Positions 9,706 through 18,500 of a DNA stretch of 52,221 nt are shown here, in pieces; the first letter of the stretch is position 1, and every line of letters starts with the position of its first letter. The position numbers and the translations under genes were made by a program. Origin of the DNA: CAWDMN01 sp963803155 (GTDB lineage Bacteria; Acidobacteriota; Terriglobia; Versatilivoradales; Versatilivoraceae); assembly GCA_963803155.1 (NCBI GenBank), contig CAWDMN010000084.1:1-52221 (forward strand), in the 5' to 3' direction. The notes under the pieces are model-generated. The model was given only the letters and a program-made list of their open reading frames with translations, was not told where the DNA came from and did not search any database.

Positions 9706-9834
9706 TTTTTTGCCTTAAATGACTTTCCCAAATCTAAAATCAACGTCCGCAACTGAAATTCTCCAACTATTTGGTCTCATATTTCGGGCTGCCGTTTGTT
9801 GTCACACGTCGGCGGTTTCACAAGTATTACCGTG

Positions 9835-11244
9835 CTAAAAAAACCATGGGAAGCTGTATCCAATACCAACTGTTACCCTATTCCCGTTCATACGATCCGG
9901 AATCACACTTGAGAATCCAGTCGACAACTGTTGAAAGCGCTGATAATTAACATAGAGATTTAGGCGCTCGGTAATATTTACCGCCAGCTGGGCATTGGCA
10001 AAAAAGCCATTCAATGTGTTAGACCTGCCTGAGGAATCCAAATCCGAAAGATATTGATTCCTGGAATATCCACCGCTAGTGGAGCCTGTTATCTTTTTGG
10101 TGAACCGTCTACCGATGGAGATAGAGGCGGATTGAATCTGGGAAACCGTGCCCAACCCAGCGCCGCTGGAGACCGCTTGGCTTGCCTGCATGGAGAAAAA
10201 GGTCCGTGGATCAAAGGTTGGAGAATATTCAATGTCTCCCATGACAACAGGTTTCAATCCGGGCTTGTAACGCAGCCCAGAGGATAAATTCAAAGAATCG
10301 GTCACTAAAGCTATTGCCCCGCCTTTGATCGATCCCGTCAAAGAGGGGCTGAATTTCCTGCTAAAGCCTAGATAAGCCAAATGACTCCGGACTAGGTTGG
10401 CTGGCGTAACGACGCCGTTTGAAGTTGAAACCGTGCTTCCAGTCGCATCAAAATAGCCAAAGGCATAATTAAAATTAAATGTGTTTCTTTCAGAGAGCCG
10501 GTAACTGTAACCGGCTGAAGCACTATAGGAAATTTGATCTCTTAAATTCGTCTGATCATAGCGGTATATTGTGTTACTTGCCGAAAAAACCAGGCTGGAT
10601 CTGCGACTCATCAGGTAGGAAAAGGAAAAGAAGACTGTATTGAAAATCGATTTGTTCAATGGCAACAGGACGGTGTTATTCGGCATATCCGTCGGGAGGA
10701 GCGGATTCAACACCGAATCGCGCCGCAGGAAATTCCCATTTTGAGGTGAAAGTCCAGCGCGGTCTCCCAAGCTAATCGTCCAGCGCGGAGATGCAAGGTA
10801 ACTCAGGTCAAAGCCACCATCAGCAATGTACTGGTCATAGTGATCATTCCGATTGTAAAGGATCCGGCCGAAGGTGAAATCTAATCCGCTCTTAGTCCGC
10901 CCCTTATTGTATTGATAGGCCATCCGGCCGCTCAACTGGGTAGCATAATCCGCAACTTTATCAGCACTGGACGCGTAGTAAGCGTTGTCTTGATAACTTT
11001 CGCTGGCATTAAGAGAAAAGATAAAGGAGTTCCGGCTTTTGAAAAAAATGTCCCCCAATTGAGAAGGGGAACTCAAAGTCGTTGATATCACAGGAGTCTG
11101 ATTATTTCCATCTGAAGCAGGCGTCGAAGATGAGGAAGATTGAGTCTGTCCAGATAAAAAATTAAGCGAAAAAAAGGAAACCACGGGAAGAACCGTAACT
11201 AATGGAAATAGCAACGAACGAAATCGATTTCTGATCTGGCTCAT
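9835..11244 (-). CDS. Outer-membrane beta-barrel protein of the exopolysaccharide locus
   Basis: A secreted protein of about 470 aa with a signal peptide (LLFPLVTVLPVVSFFSLNFLSGQTQ). A serine-rich linker follows, then many alternating hydrophobic and aromatic strands of 9-12 residues, such as RWTISLGDRAGLSP, RSSLVFSASNTIYRY and NTFNFNYAFGYF. It ends in VTVGIGYSFPWFF, with the terminal phenylalanine typical of Bam-inserted barrels. This is the pattern of the porin-like family (TIGR03016-like) in XrtA loci, probably helping polymer cross the outer membrane. Two starts are possible: an ATG at 11256 directly after AAAGG, or the ATG at 11244 with the same site about 11 bases away. I prefer 11244. 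The barrel is clear; the exact family is from context. Confidence 0.85.
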   Translation of the reverse strand: MSQIRNRFRSLLFPLVTVLPVVSFFSLNFLSGQTQSSSSSTPASDGNNQTPVISTTLSSPSQLGDIFFKSRNSFIFSLNASESYQDNAYYASSADKVADYATQLSGRMAYQYNKGRTKSGLDFTFGRILYNRNDHYDQYIADGGFDLSYLASPRWTISLGDRAGLSPQNGNFLRRDSVLNPLLPTDMPNNTVLLPLNKSIFNTVFFSFSYLMSRRSSLVFSASNTIYRYDQTNLRDQISYSASAGYSYRLSERNTFNFNYAFGYFDATGSTVSTSNGVVTPANLVRSHLAYLGFSRKFSPSLTGSIKGGAIALVTDSLNLSSGLRYKPGLKPVVMGDIEYSPTFDPRTFFSMQASQAVSSGAGLGTVSQIQSASISIGRRFTKKITGSTSGGYSRNQYLSDLDSSGRSNTLNGFFANAQLAVNITERLNLYVNYQRFQQLSTGFSSVIPDRMNGNRVTVGIGYSFPWFF

Positions 11245-11327
11245 TTTCACGGACATCCTTTATGCATTCGATAGAGTAACCCTTGCTCCCTAATTCCAAC
11301 CTCAAAAGCCGACCATTTCTTGGACCC

Positions 11328-11981
11328 CTATGGCACAATAATGGCATCCCCGTTTTTAAGCAATATGTTTTGTTGAGAGTTTTTCCCTTTAATAAAATCC
11401 TTGTAATTGAAAGGGAAACGCTCACTTTTCCCTTCCACCGTCCTCAATAGGTAAATCTTGCTTTTCTTGGCAAAGGGGGAAAAACCCGTGGTGGCCAAAA
11501 CATCCATGATGCGCAGGGGGCCAGTGAGAGGAATGGCCCCAGCTTTGGTAACCTCCCCCATAATCGTCACTTTTTGGCTGTTGACGGTTTCCACCGTGAC
11601 CGTCACGTTGGGATCCGTAATAAAATCCTTCAGCTTATCAGTAATAATCCCTTTCAGCTGTATCACGGTAAATCCACTTGCCTGAACATCGTTGATGAGC
11701 GGCAAGGAAATCCGACCGTCAGGCCGGACAGGAATCGATTTTGACAAATCCTGTTCTTTCCAAACATAAATATTTAAAACATCTCCGGGGCCAATTACAA
11801 AATCTTCCATCACAATCGGTTTGCCACCGGAAACCGGTAGCCCGGCTGCGGAGGACGAGGAGGCCGATGGGAGCTGATTGGCCTTCGCTACTCTAGAAGG
11901 TTTTTCTTGCCCGAAACAGAAAAGGGAAACGATTAAGCCACTATTGAAAATCATAAAGAGCTTTTTCCATATGAACTTCAT
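11328..11981 (-). CDS. Polysaccharide export protein (Wza/KpsD type, XrtA-associated)
   Basis: A periplasmic/outer-membrane export channel component. After a signal peptide (LIVSLFCFGQEKPSRV) comes the Poly_export domain, VIGPGDVLNIYVWKEQDLSKS and VRPDGRISLPLINDVQASG. One SLBB domain follows, with KVTIMGEVTKAGAIPLTGP and IMDVLATTGFSPFA. The end, LLKNGDAIIVP, is typical of the short XrtA form (217 aa; Wza itself is nearly twice as long). No lipobox is apparent. The start at 11981 has AGGAGG five bases upstream, one of the best ribosome-binding sites in the cluster. It is first of the structural genes, just downstream of the sigma-54 activator. Confidence 0.92.
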   Translation of the reverse strand: MKFIWKKLFMIFNSGLIVSLFCFGQEKPSRVAKANQLPSASSSSAAGLPVSGGKPIVMEDFVIGPGDVLNIYVWKEQDLSKSIPVRPDGRISLPLINDVQASGFTVIQLKGIITDKLKDFITDPNVTVTVETVNSQKVTIMGEVTKAGAIPLTGPLRIMDVLATTGFSPFAKKSKIYLLRTVEGKSERFPFNYKDFIKGKNSQQNILLKNGDAIIVP

Positions 11982-12049
11982 TTCAACCTCCTGGCAAATC
12001 TATCATTTATCGAAAGATAGTGGAATCGGGTGGCCTTAATTCATCAACA

Positions 12050-13108
12050 TTATTTCTGATTGTGCGTGAGCCTTCCACGACTGATATTATTTTGCTTAAT
12101 TTTATAAAGCAAAGCCTTGTAACTAATTTCTAACAATTCGGCTGTTTTTTTCCGATTCCATCGGGTCTCCGAAAGGGTCCCCAAAATCAATTCTCGCTCT
12201 GCCTCGCGAGCCGCTATTTTGCCAGCGGTTTTTAATGAGATTCTCGGCACGTTTTTTTCGCCCTTCAAAGGAACAGTGAGCGGAGAATAATCTTCCACAC
12301 AATTGATTTCCGCTAGCGCAAGTGTTTCATTTTCAAGCACTACAATTTTTTTGATGACATTCTCAAGTTCCCTCACATTGCCAGGCCAATGGTGCGCCAA
12401 TAGACTGCTCATCATCACCTTCGATAATGAAGGCATCTTCTTGTTAAAAGTCCGGGAATAATGGTTGAGAAAATAATCAATTAGCTCTGGCAAATCTTCT
12501 TTTCGTTCTCTTAACGGGGGCAAATGGATGCTAACCACATTCACTCGATAATACAAATCTTCTCGAAATTGCCCAATGCGAAGTTCTTCTTCCAAATTTC
12601 GATTGGTGGCGGTGATTACTCGAACATCCACTTCCACATCCTGATCTCCACCCAAACGGCTAAATTCTTTATCATTTAAAACATGCAACAACTTGGCCTG
12701 TAGAGAAACCGGCATCTCGCTGATTTCATCCAGGAATATCGTTCCATGATTGGCAAGCTCAAATTTACCAGGTTTTCGATTCAAGGCACCCGTAAACGAA
12801 CCCTTTTCGTATCCAAAGAGTTCACTCTCCATCAATTCCGAGGGAATGGCGGCACAGTTCAATTTGACAAAGGGACTGTCTCGGCGCGATGAACGGGCCA
12901 CCAACTCCCGCGCCACCAACTCTTTTCCCGTCCCGCTTTCCCCTCTAATTAGAACTGAGATGTCGGTGTCAGCTACCTGCTCAATTACCTGTTTTACCAG
13001 CCGCATCTTTTCATTTTTCCCGAATAAAAACTGCGCCCGCTGGCGCGGCTCGATTAGACAGGGACTCAATAAAGCCGATCGTTCTAAATTGATGATTGCA
13101 CTTCCCAT
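12050..13108 (-). CDS. Sigma-54-dependent transcriptional activator without receiver domain
   Basis: An enhancer-binding AAA+ activator that opens sigma-54 promoters, probably those of the exopolysaccharide genes it precedes. Motifs seen are Walker A IRGESGTGKELVAREL, the sigma-54 contact loop as YEKGSFTGA (GSFTGA in place of GAFTGA), Walker B GTIFLDEISEM, the arginine fingers in FREDLYYRV and WPGNVRELENVI. A C-terminal Fis-type helix-turn-helix reads NRKKTAELLEISYKALLYKI. XrtA loci often carry a similar activator with an N-terminal receiver; here only about 35 residues precede the AAA+ domain, so activity cannot be set by phosphorylation of a fused receiver. I start at the ATG at 13108 behind AGGGGC; an ATG at 13162 and a TTG at 13189 are in frame. 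I saw no convincing -24/-12 site. Confidence 0.88.
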   Translation of the reverse strand: MGSAIINLERSALLSPCLIEPRQRAQFLFGKNEKMRLVKQVIEQVADTDISVLIRGESGTGKELVARELVARSSRRDSPFVKLNCAAIPSELMESELFGYEKGSFTGALNRKPGKFELANHGTIFLDEISEMPVSLQAKLLHVLNDKEFSRLGGDQDVEVDVRVITATNRNLEEELRIGQFREDLYYRVNVVSIHLPPLRERKEDLPELIDYFLNHYSRTFNKKMPSLSKVMMSSLLAHHWPGNVRELENVIKKIVVLENETLALAEINCVEDYSPLTVPLKGEKNVPRISLKTAGKIAAREAERELILGTLSETRWNRKKTAELLEISYKALLYKIKQNNISRGRLTHNQK

Positions 13109-13189
13109 GAATGCCCCTATGTTAAATGAATTAATGAAAGAATTACATACATTATCATCCATGGTTCCATTAGGCACGATTGACACCAA

Positions 13190-13762
13190 ATCAGAATTGT
13201 TTTGATCGAATTGAAGAGGATTTAATTAAGCTATGTATAATGAATTATTTATTCTAACGACTCTCTGACTTGGATCAAATTAAGCTTAATCCGCTTGAAG
13301 CCGATTTCTCTCCAGTGGAACAATTGTACCTAAAATGAGTAATTGTATTCTCAACGGTAAATCTCTTCCATTTGATAATAATTCAGGGATTGGAAAAATT
13401 TCCTCTCTCTCAATCGTGGAATCAACCTGCCCCTGATTTTCCGCAACAAATGGCAGATTGAATTCATCTCACAGAAGAAATGCTCCCGCAATTTCAAGCG
13501 GGACACTCATTATCTTTAAAGATATAAATTCCGGGTTTTTCAGACGAACATCCGTTACATTTGCTGGAATGGTGCGGGGTGAAACACTCTTGCCAAACAA
13601 ATACGGCGAGGGATCCGCCAGACGGCGCTAACACCCTGCAGTCAAGTTTTACCTATAGCCATAAAGAAAGCTTGATGAAGCTGCATAGTCACGAAAATAA
13701 GGGGTAGTAATGCTGGAAAGGGAATAAATCAGTGCGGTGAGAAATTATTGACGGTTATAAAA
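13190..13762. other. Intergenic, no gene seen
   Basis: About 570 bp between the sigma-54 activator and the PilZ gene, with stops in all frames at short intervals. I looked for a sigma-54 promoter and found only partial matches. There is no repeat shared with other parts of the window. Confidence 0.45.
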
Positions 13763-14089
13763 CTATTCGTAGAGCAACTCCTCAAAATGCACACAAATCT
13801 TTTTGGGAGAACCTTTTTCACCCTCTTCAATTCTGGTCACTTTGGCATGAAATCCGGTTTCATTTTCAAAATTATCGGCTGAATTAGCCGTCAAAGGTGC
13901 AGGGATATAAACACGCAAAGGGGAATCGATCTCCATGGGTCTATGGCAAACAAGCGCCGCTCCACTTGCACTTACATTCACTGTGTGACTCAACTCAAAA
14001 AAATCCTCCCCATTCTCATCTTTCCCTCGAATGTAGATGGGTACCCTAATCTGCATTCGATAATGTGAGCGCATTTCCTGATAAGCCAT
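13763..14089 (-). CDS. PilZ domain protein
   Basis: A stand-alone 108-aa PilZ domain, predicted to bind cyclic di-GMP. The two binding motifs are present: an arginine-rich N-terminal stretch, RSHYRMQIRVPIYIRG, and NVSASGAALVC, which corresponds to the D/N-x-S-x-x-G motif. The remainder forms the expected beta-barrel strands and ends in VHFEELLYE. It stands at the head of the exopolysaccharide locus, so c-di-GMP control of polymer output is a reasonable inference. The ATG at 14089 has only a weak GGA upstream. It is 570 bp from the next gene and may be transcribed separately. Confidence 0.85.
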   Translation of the reverse strand: MAYQEMRSHYRMQIRVPIYIRGKDENGEDFFELSHTVNVSASGAALVCHRPMEIDSPLRVYIPAPLTANSADNFENETGFHAKVTRIEEGEKGSPKKICVHFEELLYE

Positions 14090-14729
14090 GCTATTATTTC
14101 CATTTCTGAAGCGTGGGCGAATCTCAACCCTGCTAGATTTGTTGCATTTTTGTTTCCACTGCTTAATTTCTCTCCGCTTATTTATGAAGGATAAGATTCT
14201 TTTTTGGTTTGTTGAAGATGCAGATTGGATCCGGATAATTCGGAGTCGAAAGAGGATAGATGAAAAGAACTATTCCAATAATTGGGTATTTTTTTTGAAT
14301 AAAATGGAATTCAACTTCCATTATTGGCACAAAATGGGAGTGGCATTCTGCAATTGATCATTTTTTTGTACCCCTTTGGGAATAGAATAACAGAGGGAGA
14401 ATAATGGCGGAAGGGGAGCCTTGGACAGATAAACCGTCAGAATAGCATTACGGAAATGGCATGTTGGCGAAGAGATTATCTGCCAAACCTGATTTTGGCA
14501 AATCCAAAAAAATCGGAGGAATCTCAAGGAACGGTTATTTCCTTCAAGGAAACATGCTGTTCGCGGTTTTATACTGCTATTTCGCAATTGCTCCGCGGAT
14601 TAACACTTATCAGTTGTGAGTCACCTAATTTTTGGATCATTGCACATGACAGCCCTGGGCGATAAATTCAGTCGGAAATCAACACCTCATTCGCTTAACC
14701 GAATGAAGATATTTGAGAGGAAATATTGA
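14090..14729. other. Intergenic between divergent genes, no gene seen
   Basis: About 640 bp of A+T-rich DNA between the PilZ gene (minus) and the NTF2-like gene (plus). Frames of 70-90 codons exist on both strands but lack ribosome-binding sites and protein-like composition. It should hold promoters for both flanking genes; I could not identify them. Confidence 0.45.
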
Positions 14730-15236
14730 ATGAAACCCTACCTTTACATTTTGTTTGTCCTTTTGGTTGGTGGCGGGATTGGCTATTACATTGGGATGAA
14801 GACTACGGAATATGAGCTCAAACCATTACAGTCCAATATTCAATCCTCGAATGATCAACAGGCCGTGCTCTCTCTGTTGGATCGACAAAAGGAAGCCTAC
14901 AACCTGCATGATGAGTTGATGCTCTTAAGGGATTGTGCCGACAATTATGTGGAAATTAACGGGATGACTGGCGATGTATTTGGCCTCCAAAAGGCAGTAC
15001 TCTACTACCACGATCAATTTCGACCCGGGAAGAACATAAATTTTGGCCTTAACAATCCTGAGATTAAAATCTCGGGCGCTACTGCTGTCATACACTCCAA
15101 TTATTTCAAGACCTCTGACAGCTATGAAAATATGGGAATAAAGGGATTCTCGGGAGAAGGGACCTGGATGTTTTCCAAGTCGAACGGTGCCTGGAAAATT
15201 TGTGCCTTCAATTATCTGGAAACAGCCAAACGATGA
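14730..15236 (+). CDS. Membrane-anchored SnoaL/NTF2-like protein
   Basis: A 168-aa protein with one N-terminal membrane helix (YLYILFVLLVGGGIGYYIGM) and a short linker. The remaining ~120 residues form an NTF2-like (DUF4440/SnoaL type) cone fold: a helix QQAVLSLLDRQKEAYNLHD followed by strands ending in GTWMFSKSNGAWKICAFNY. Such domains bind small ligands or act as enzymes; nothing here gives a substrate. The ATG at 14730 follows AGAGGA at seven bases. It stands alone, with no operon partner. The fold assignment is moderately sure and the function is unknown. Confidence 0.7.
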   Translation: MKPYLYILFVLLVGGGIGYYIGMKTTEYELKPLQSNIQSSNDQQAVLSLLDRQKEAYNLHDELMLLRDCADNYVEINGMTGDVFGLQKAVLYYHDQFRPGKNINFGLNNPEIKISGATAVIHSNYFKTSDSYENMGIKGFSGEGTWMFSKSNGAWKICAFNYLETAKR

Positions 15237-15563
15237 GAGAGACGGGAGACGGCGAGGGACGGAACGGAGACGGCAAAGGGAAATTTGTATTCCACAATTC
15301 GCAAGTATGGGCATTCTGGATTCGCAAGCCACGCAGGTGAATCCATTCCTCTTTGATCGTAGTTTTTGATGCGTTATTCGTAAAAGACGAATTATCTCAT
15401 CCTGCCGTTCTCGTCCCGGCAAATACGCGGAATAGTACGAATCGATAGCGACCCTTCAGCCATGATTTGCATGGCTGCTCAGCCTTTGTACAACCGAGTT
15501 GATCACTCACTAGCGCTTCATGCTGTTTAGCCTAGCCCAGCTTCGCTTTGCCAAGTTACCAGC

Positions 15564-15645
15564 GCGAAGTGCCAACGAGCGATCAGCTATTCCATTCCTC
15601 TGCGCAAAAATTGTCCCGCTGCGCAATCACTCGTTGTCGCTTCGT
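15564..15645. repeat. Imperfect 20-bp inverted repeat
   Basis: The arms GCGAAGTGCCAACGAGCGAT (15564-15583) and ATCACTCGTTGTCGCTTCGT (15626-15645) are complementary at 16 of 20 positions around a 42-bp centre. They lie in the 450-bp gap downstream of both the NTF2-like gene and cysK. No T-tract follows, so it is more like a REP-type palindrome than a terminator. The rest of 15237-15687 shows nothing coding. Confidence 0.6.
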
Positions 15646-15687
15646 GCTAATTCGCCTGGCGCCTCGCACCTGACATCCGGCCTCTGA

Positions 15688-16629
15688 TCAAGCTTGGCTC
15701 TGCAAGTCCGCAAAGAGCACTGTGCTCAGATAACGTTCTCCATTGCTGGGTAAAACAACTACGATTAATTTCCCTTTATATTCCGCCCGATTGGCCACTT
15801 GTAAAGCCGCATATGTAGCGGCGCCCGAAGAAATCCCCACGAGCAGCCCTTCTTCCCGGGCCATCCGGCGCGCTGTATCAATGGCCTGTTCATTGGTCAC
15901 TTGGAGGACTTCATCTATGACCGTGGTATTGAGAATTTGCGGGATAAAGCCCGCTCCAATTCCTTGAATCTTGTGAGGACCCGGTTTGCCTCCCGACAAC
16001 ACTGCTGATCCTGAGGGCTCAACCGCCATGATTTTGACCGAAGGTTTTCTCTTTTTTAGAACTTCCCCCACACCGGTAATTGTCCCACCTGTCCCAACAC
16101 CGCTAATAAAAACATCCACCTCTCCATCGGTGTCACGCCAAATTTCCTCCGCGGTAGTCTCCCGATGAATTTTGGGATTGGCGGGATTATTAAATTGTTG
16201 CGGTATCCAAGAATTGGGAGTCTGTGCCGCCAACTCTTCCGCTGCTTTAATTGCACCTTTCATCCCATCCGCGCCGGGAGTTAGAACCAATTCCGCCCCG
16301 TAGGCTTTCAAAAGAATGCGCCGTTCCAGGCTCATGGTTTCTGGCATGGTCAAAATTAGACGGTAACCCTTCACCGCGCAGACAAACGCCAAGGCAATCC
16401 CGGTATTTCCACTCGTGGGTTCAATGATAACCGTCTCTTTTTTTAAGATGCCTTCCCATTCAGCCTCATGGATCATGCTGATGCCGATTCTGTCTTTTAC
16501 ACTACCCGCTGGATTTCGGGATTCCAATTTAACCGCGACGGTGGCAAAGGCGCCGTCAGTCAATTTGTTTAATCGCACTAAAGGGGTGTTCCCCATGGTT
16601 TCCAAAATATTGTTCGCAATCTTCGACAT
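15688..16629 (-). CDS. cysK: Cysteine synthase A (O-acetylserine sulfhydrylase)
   Basis: A PLP enzyme making cysteine from O-acetylserine and sulfide. PLP lysine is Lys45 in NPAGSVKDRIG, the substrate loop is PTSGNTGIALAF, the phosphate-binding glycine loop is SGVGTGGTITG, and the C-terminal VLPSNGERYLST is typical of CysK/CysM. The 313-aa length is normal. I chose the ATG at 16629 (MSKIANNILETMGNTPLVRL) because AAAGGAGA stands just upstream; the longer frame is not conserved. An Rrf2 regulator lies 147 bp upstream on the same strand, suggesting co-transcription and cysteine-responsive control. The cysteine made could also feed bacillithiol synthesis (bshC at 41.5 kb). Confidence 0.94.
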   Translation of the reverse strand: MSKIANNILETMGNTPLVRLNKLTDGAFATVAVKLESRNPAGSVKDRIGISMIHEAEWEGILKKETVIIEPTSGNTGIALAFVCAVKGYRLILTMPETMSLERRILLKAYGAELVLTPGADGMKGAIKAAEELAAQTPNSWIPQQFNNPANPKIHRETTAEEIWRDTDGEVDVFISGVGTGGTITGVGEVLKKRKPSVKIMAVEPSGSAVLSGGKPGPHKIQGIGAGFIPQILNTTVIDEVLQVTNEQAIDTARRMAREEGLLVGISSGAATYAALQVANRAEYKGKLIVVVLPSNGERYLSTVLFADLQSQA

Positions 16630-16776
16630 TTCTTCTCTCCTTTCATTGATTAATCTAGATATTTTCTCGGCTTTTGCTAAGCCACTGCCAGCATTTTGCC
16701 GAAAAAACCACTTCAATCCTGGTCAAATCTCACACTGTGAATTCCAAAAATCAGCTTTCCAAATTCATAATCTAAA

Positions 16777-17214
16777 TTATATGTAATACATTGGTTGTTC
16801 CTGGTTCCGCCGAAGCCTTTCACAAAGCTGGTCCAAGGTAGTGGCATTTAAGAATTGAATTTGCCGGGCCACGAAATTTCTCCAGTGCTCACCCAAAATT
16901 TCCTGGTAGGGATTTGTCCCGCGTCCAGTCTTGCGTTTGAATTGCCGACTCTCAATGGGGCCTTCCAGCGCCTGTAAAATGTCCAGTAATTTGATCTCAG
17001 CGGAAGACTTCGCTAGATAGTATCCGCCTTGTCTCCCACGAGCACTCAAGACCAATCCCGCTTTTTTCAAATTCAACAGGATTTGATCTAGAAACTGTTT
17101 AGGGATGGCCTGGCGCTGCGCAATCTGCTGGATTTGTACCGGTCCGGAATTGGAGTGAATAGCAAGATCCAGAATAGCTTGGAATCCGTATTCGCCTTTG
17201 ATGGACAATTTCAT
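16777..17214 (-). CDS. Rrf2-family regulator resembling CymR
   Basis: A 145-aa winged-helix repressor. The N-terminus MKLSIKGEYGFQAILDLAIH and the wing LSARGRQGGYYLAKS are typical of Rrf2. It has only one cysteine (LCERL near the C-terminus), so it cannot carry the three-cysteine Fe-S cluster of IscR or NsrR. Cluster-free members include CymR, the cysteine-metabolism regulator of Firmicutes, whose C-terminus also ends in a YMFYI-like tail (here PMYYI). In Bacillus, CymR works in complex with CysK; here cysK is the next gene on the same strand. A promoter overlapping an inverted repeat precedes the gene, consistent with autoregulation. The family is sure; the CymR-like role is inferred. Confidence 0.88.
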   Translation of the reverse strand: MKLSIKGEYGFQAILDLAIHSNSGPVQIQQIAQRQAIPKQFLDQILLNLKKAGLVLSARGRQGGYYLAKSSAEIKLLDILQALEGPIESRQFKRKTGRGTNPYQEILGEHWRNFVARQIQFLNATTLDQLCERLRRNQEQPMYYI

Positions 17215-17228
17215 TTTCCCGCCCTCAA

Positions 17229-17247
17229 AATAATCATGACAATTATT
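17229..17247. promoter_or_regulatory. Candidate operator of the Rrf2 regulator
   Basis: The inverted repeat AATAAT (17229-17234) and ATTATT (17242-17247) spans seven bases. It lies 15 bp upstream of the Rrf2 start and covers the predicted -10 element, the usual place for autorepression. It was identified by eye only. Confidence 0.5.
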
Positions 17248-17261
17248 ATCTAGTTAGTCAA
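17233..17261 (-). promoter_or_regulatory. Sigma-70-type promoter for the Rrf2-cysK genes
   Basis: On the minus strand, TTGACT (17256-17261) and CATGAT (17233-17238) are separated by exactly 17 bases. The -35 box matches the consensus at 5 of 6 positions and the -10 at 4 of 6. The -10 sits inside the inverted repeat described as operator. Confidence 0.5.
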
Positions 17262-17276
17262 ATTTAAAAGCGAAAA

Positions 17277-17301
17277 AAAACCCGGCAAACGCCGGGTTTT
17301 T
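17277..17301 (-). terminator. Rho-independent terminator after the STAS gene
   Basis: A 6-bp G+C stem, CCCGGC (17281-17286) and GCCGGG (17291-17296), with a four-base loop AAAC. A-runs on one side and T-runs on the other extend it, so it can work in both directions. For the minus-strand STAS gene, ending at 17408, it lies about 110 bp downstream and gives a U-tract. It also insulates the Rrf2 promoter. Confidence 0.85.
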
Positions 17302-17407
17302 CGTGGAATGGGAATATTTTAGTTAAATCTCAATAAGATTTCGCCTTGATCTAACAGCCATTTCGATCGAGGCATGTTGGAGCTTGAGGCAAAATTTCCG
17401 AATCAAT

Positions 17408-17749
17408 TCAGAAACTCTTCACGGCTTCATCTTCAGTCTTGAACACATCGAAGACCGTCAACAATTTTGTAACCACGAGAAGGTCTTCTACTTTGCTGGA
17501 CAGATTACAGAGCTTCATCTGCCCACCCTGTCCCCGAATAGTGGTGAAACTGCCAACCAGAGCGCCAATTCCAGTACTATCCACATAATTAACGTTCGCC
17601 AGATTCAGAAGAATACTCTTCTCCCCTGCCTGCAACAATCCCTTCACCTTCTCCCGCAATGAGGTGACTTCGTCACCGATGACGATCTTTCCATTGGGTG
17701 CAAGCACGCTAACAGTTCCCACTTTCTTCGATTCAAAAGTCAGAGCCAT
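17408..17749 (-). CDS. STAS-domain anti-sigma factor antagonist (SpoIIAA/RsbV type)
   Basis: A 113-aa single STAS domain that should bind and release a partner-switching kinase. The conserved phosphorylation site is Ser58 in NYVDSTGIGALV, followed by the helix-strand pattern of the fold (GGQMKLCNLSSKVEDLLVVT). The ATG at 17749 is preceded by GGAGG. No anti-sigma kinase or PP2C phosphatase gene is adjacent, so its partner must be encoded elsewhere. A strong terminator follows it, making it a single-gene transcript in this direction. The family is certain; the pathway is unknown. Confidence 0.9.
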   Translation of the reverse strand: MALTFESKKVGTVSVLAPNGKIVIGDEVTSLREKVKGLLQAGEKSILLNLANVNYVDSTGIGALVGSFTTIRGQGGQMKLCNLSSKVEDLLVVTKLLTVFDVFKTEDEAVKSF

Positions 17750-17951
17750 TCACAACCTCCTTAAGAAATGAATTGTAACGGTTCATCTTAAATTTATATT
17801 ACGACAGACTCTGCAGATCACAATGGCATTCAGTGAAGACCCCATAAGCCTTTACAACGCAAAGTTCGTCCAGATCTTGATAATTATACTGAAAACAATC
17901 TTTCAGACCAAATTAAAAACAATCAATTGGCAGCCAAATTCCAATGAGATC

Positions 17952-18500
17952 TTACTTCCCCACCACATATTTTTCCAACAATGATCGAAAACGCTGCTTC
18001 TCCGGACCCCCAATTTGCAGGTCCATCATCACCGCCCGAGAATCTTTTCCACTCGCGACAATCTTTTCCTTCTTATAAACATCCTGCGTTTTATCGTCGC
18101 CTTTTTTTACGTAACCCAAATCGCCAAATCCACTTTTGACAATTTTTTCCACAACATATCCATCCGTGGTTTTAAATTCAATGCTGAGTTGCCGGTTCCA
18201 AAAATCTTCATCATTGATTGCCCAGTTATAATATGAGAGCACGACTTCTATGTCCGTATCCGTTTTGTCAACTTTGTATTTTTCTTTAAAAGTCAGCCGA
18301 TCGGTTTTTTTAGAATCAAGCGCTTTATAAACTTGCACCATGAAATCGTTCTCGGGGGGTTTAGGAATCGATTCATTGACCTCGGTTTTTTCTTGAGCGG
18401 CCTGAGCCTGAAGCGAAATGGGTAATACCCACATGGCAATAAATCCAATTAAGCTAATAGAAAAACCTGCAAGCGTAGAAATGGTTGGTTTGCGGCGCAT
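17952..18500 (-). CDS. Secreted protein of unknown function
   Basis: A 182-aa protein with a signal peptide (STLAGFSISLIGFIAMWVLP, cleaved near LQAQA) and a hydrophilic body rich in K, D and E. Segments such as FMVQVYKALDSKKTDRLTF and VVLSYYNWAINDEDFWNRQL have no motif I recognise. I start at the ATG at 18500 because GGAGG lies eight bases upstream; an in-frame TTG at 18515 would place that site inside the gene. It lies about 200 bp upstream of the STAS gene on the same strand. I cannot assign a function. Confidence 0.65.
   Translation of the reverse strand: MRRKPTISTLAGFSISLIGFIAMWVLPISLQAQAAQEKTEVNESIPKPPENDFMVQVYKALDSKKTDRLTFKEKYKVDKTDTDIEVVLSYYNWAINDEDFWNRQLSIEFKTTDGYVVEKIVKSGFGDLGYVKKGDDKTQDVYKKEKIVASGKDSRAVMMDLQIGGPEKQRFRSLLEKYVVGK

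Noticed and set aside
14321..14587. 88-codon minus-strand frame in the PilZ/NTF2 gap
   Set aside because: No ribosome-binding site, biased composition and no recognisable domain.
13190..14729. Sigma-54 promoter near the activator and PilZ genes
   Set aside because: Candidates containing TGGCA lack a GC doublet at the required 10-base spacing from the GG.
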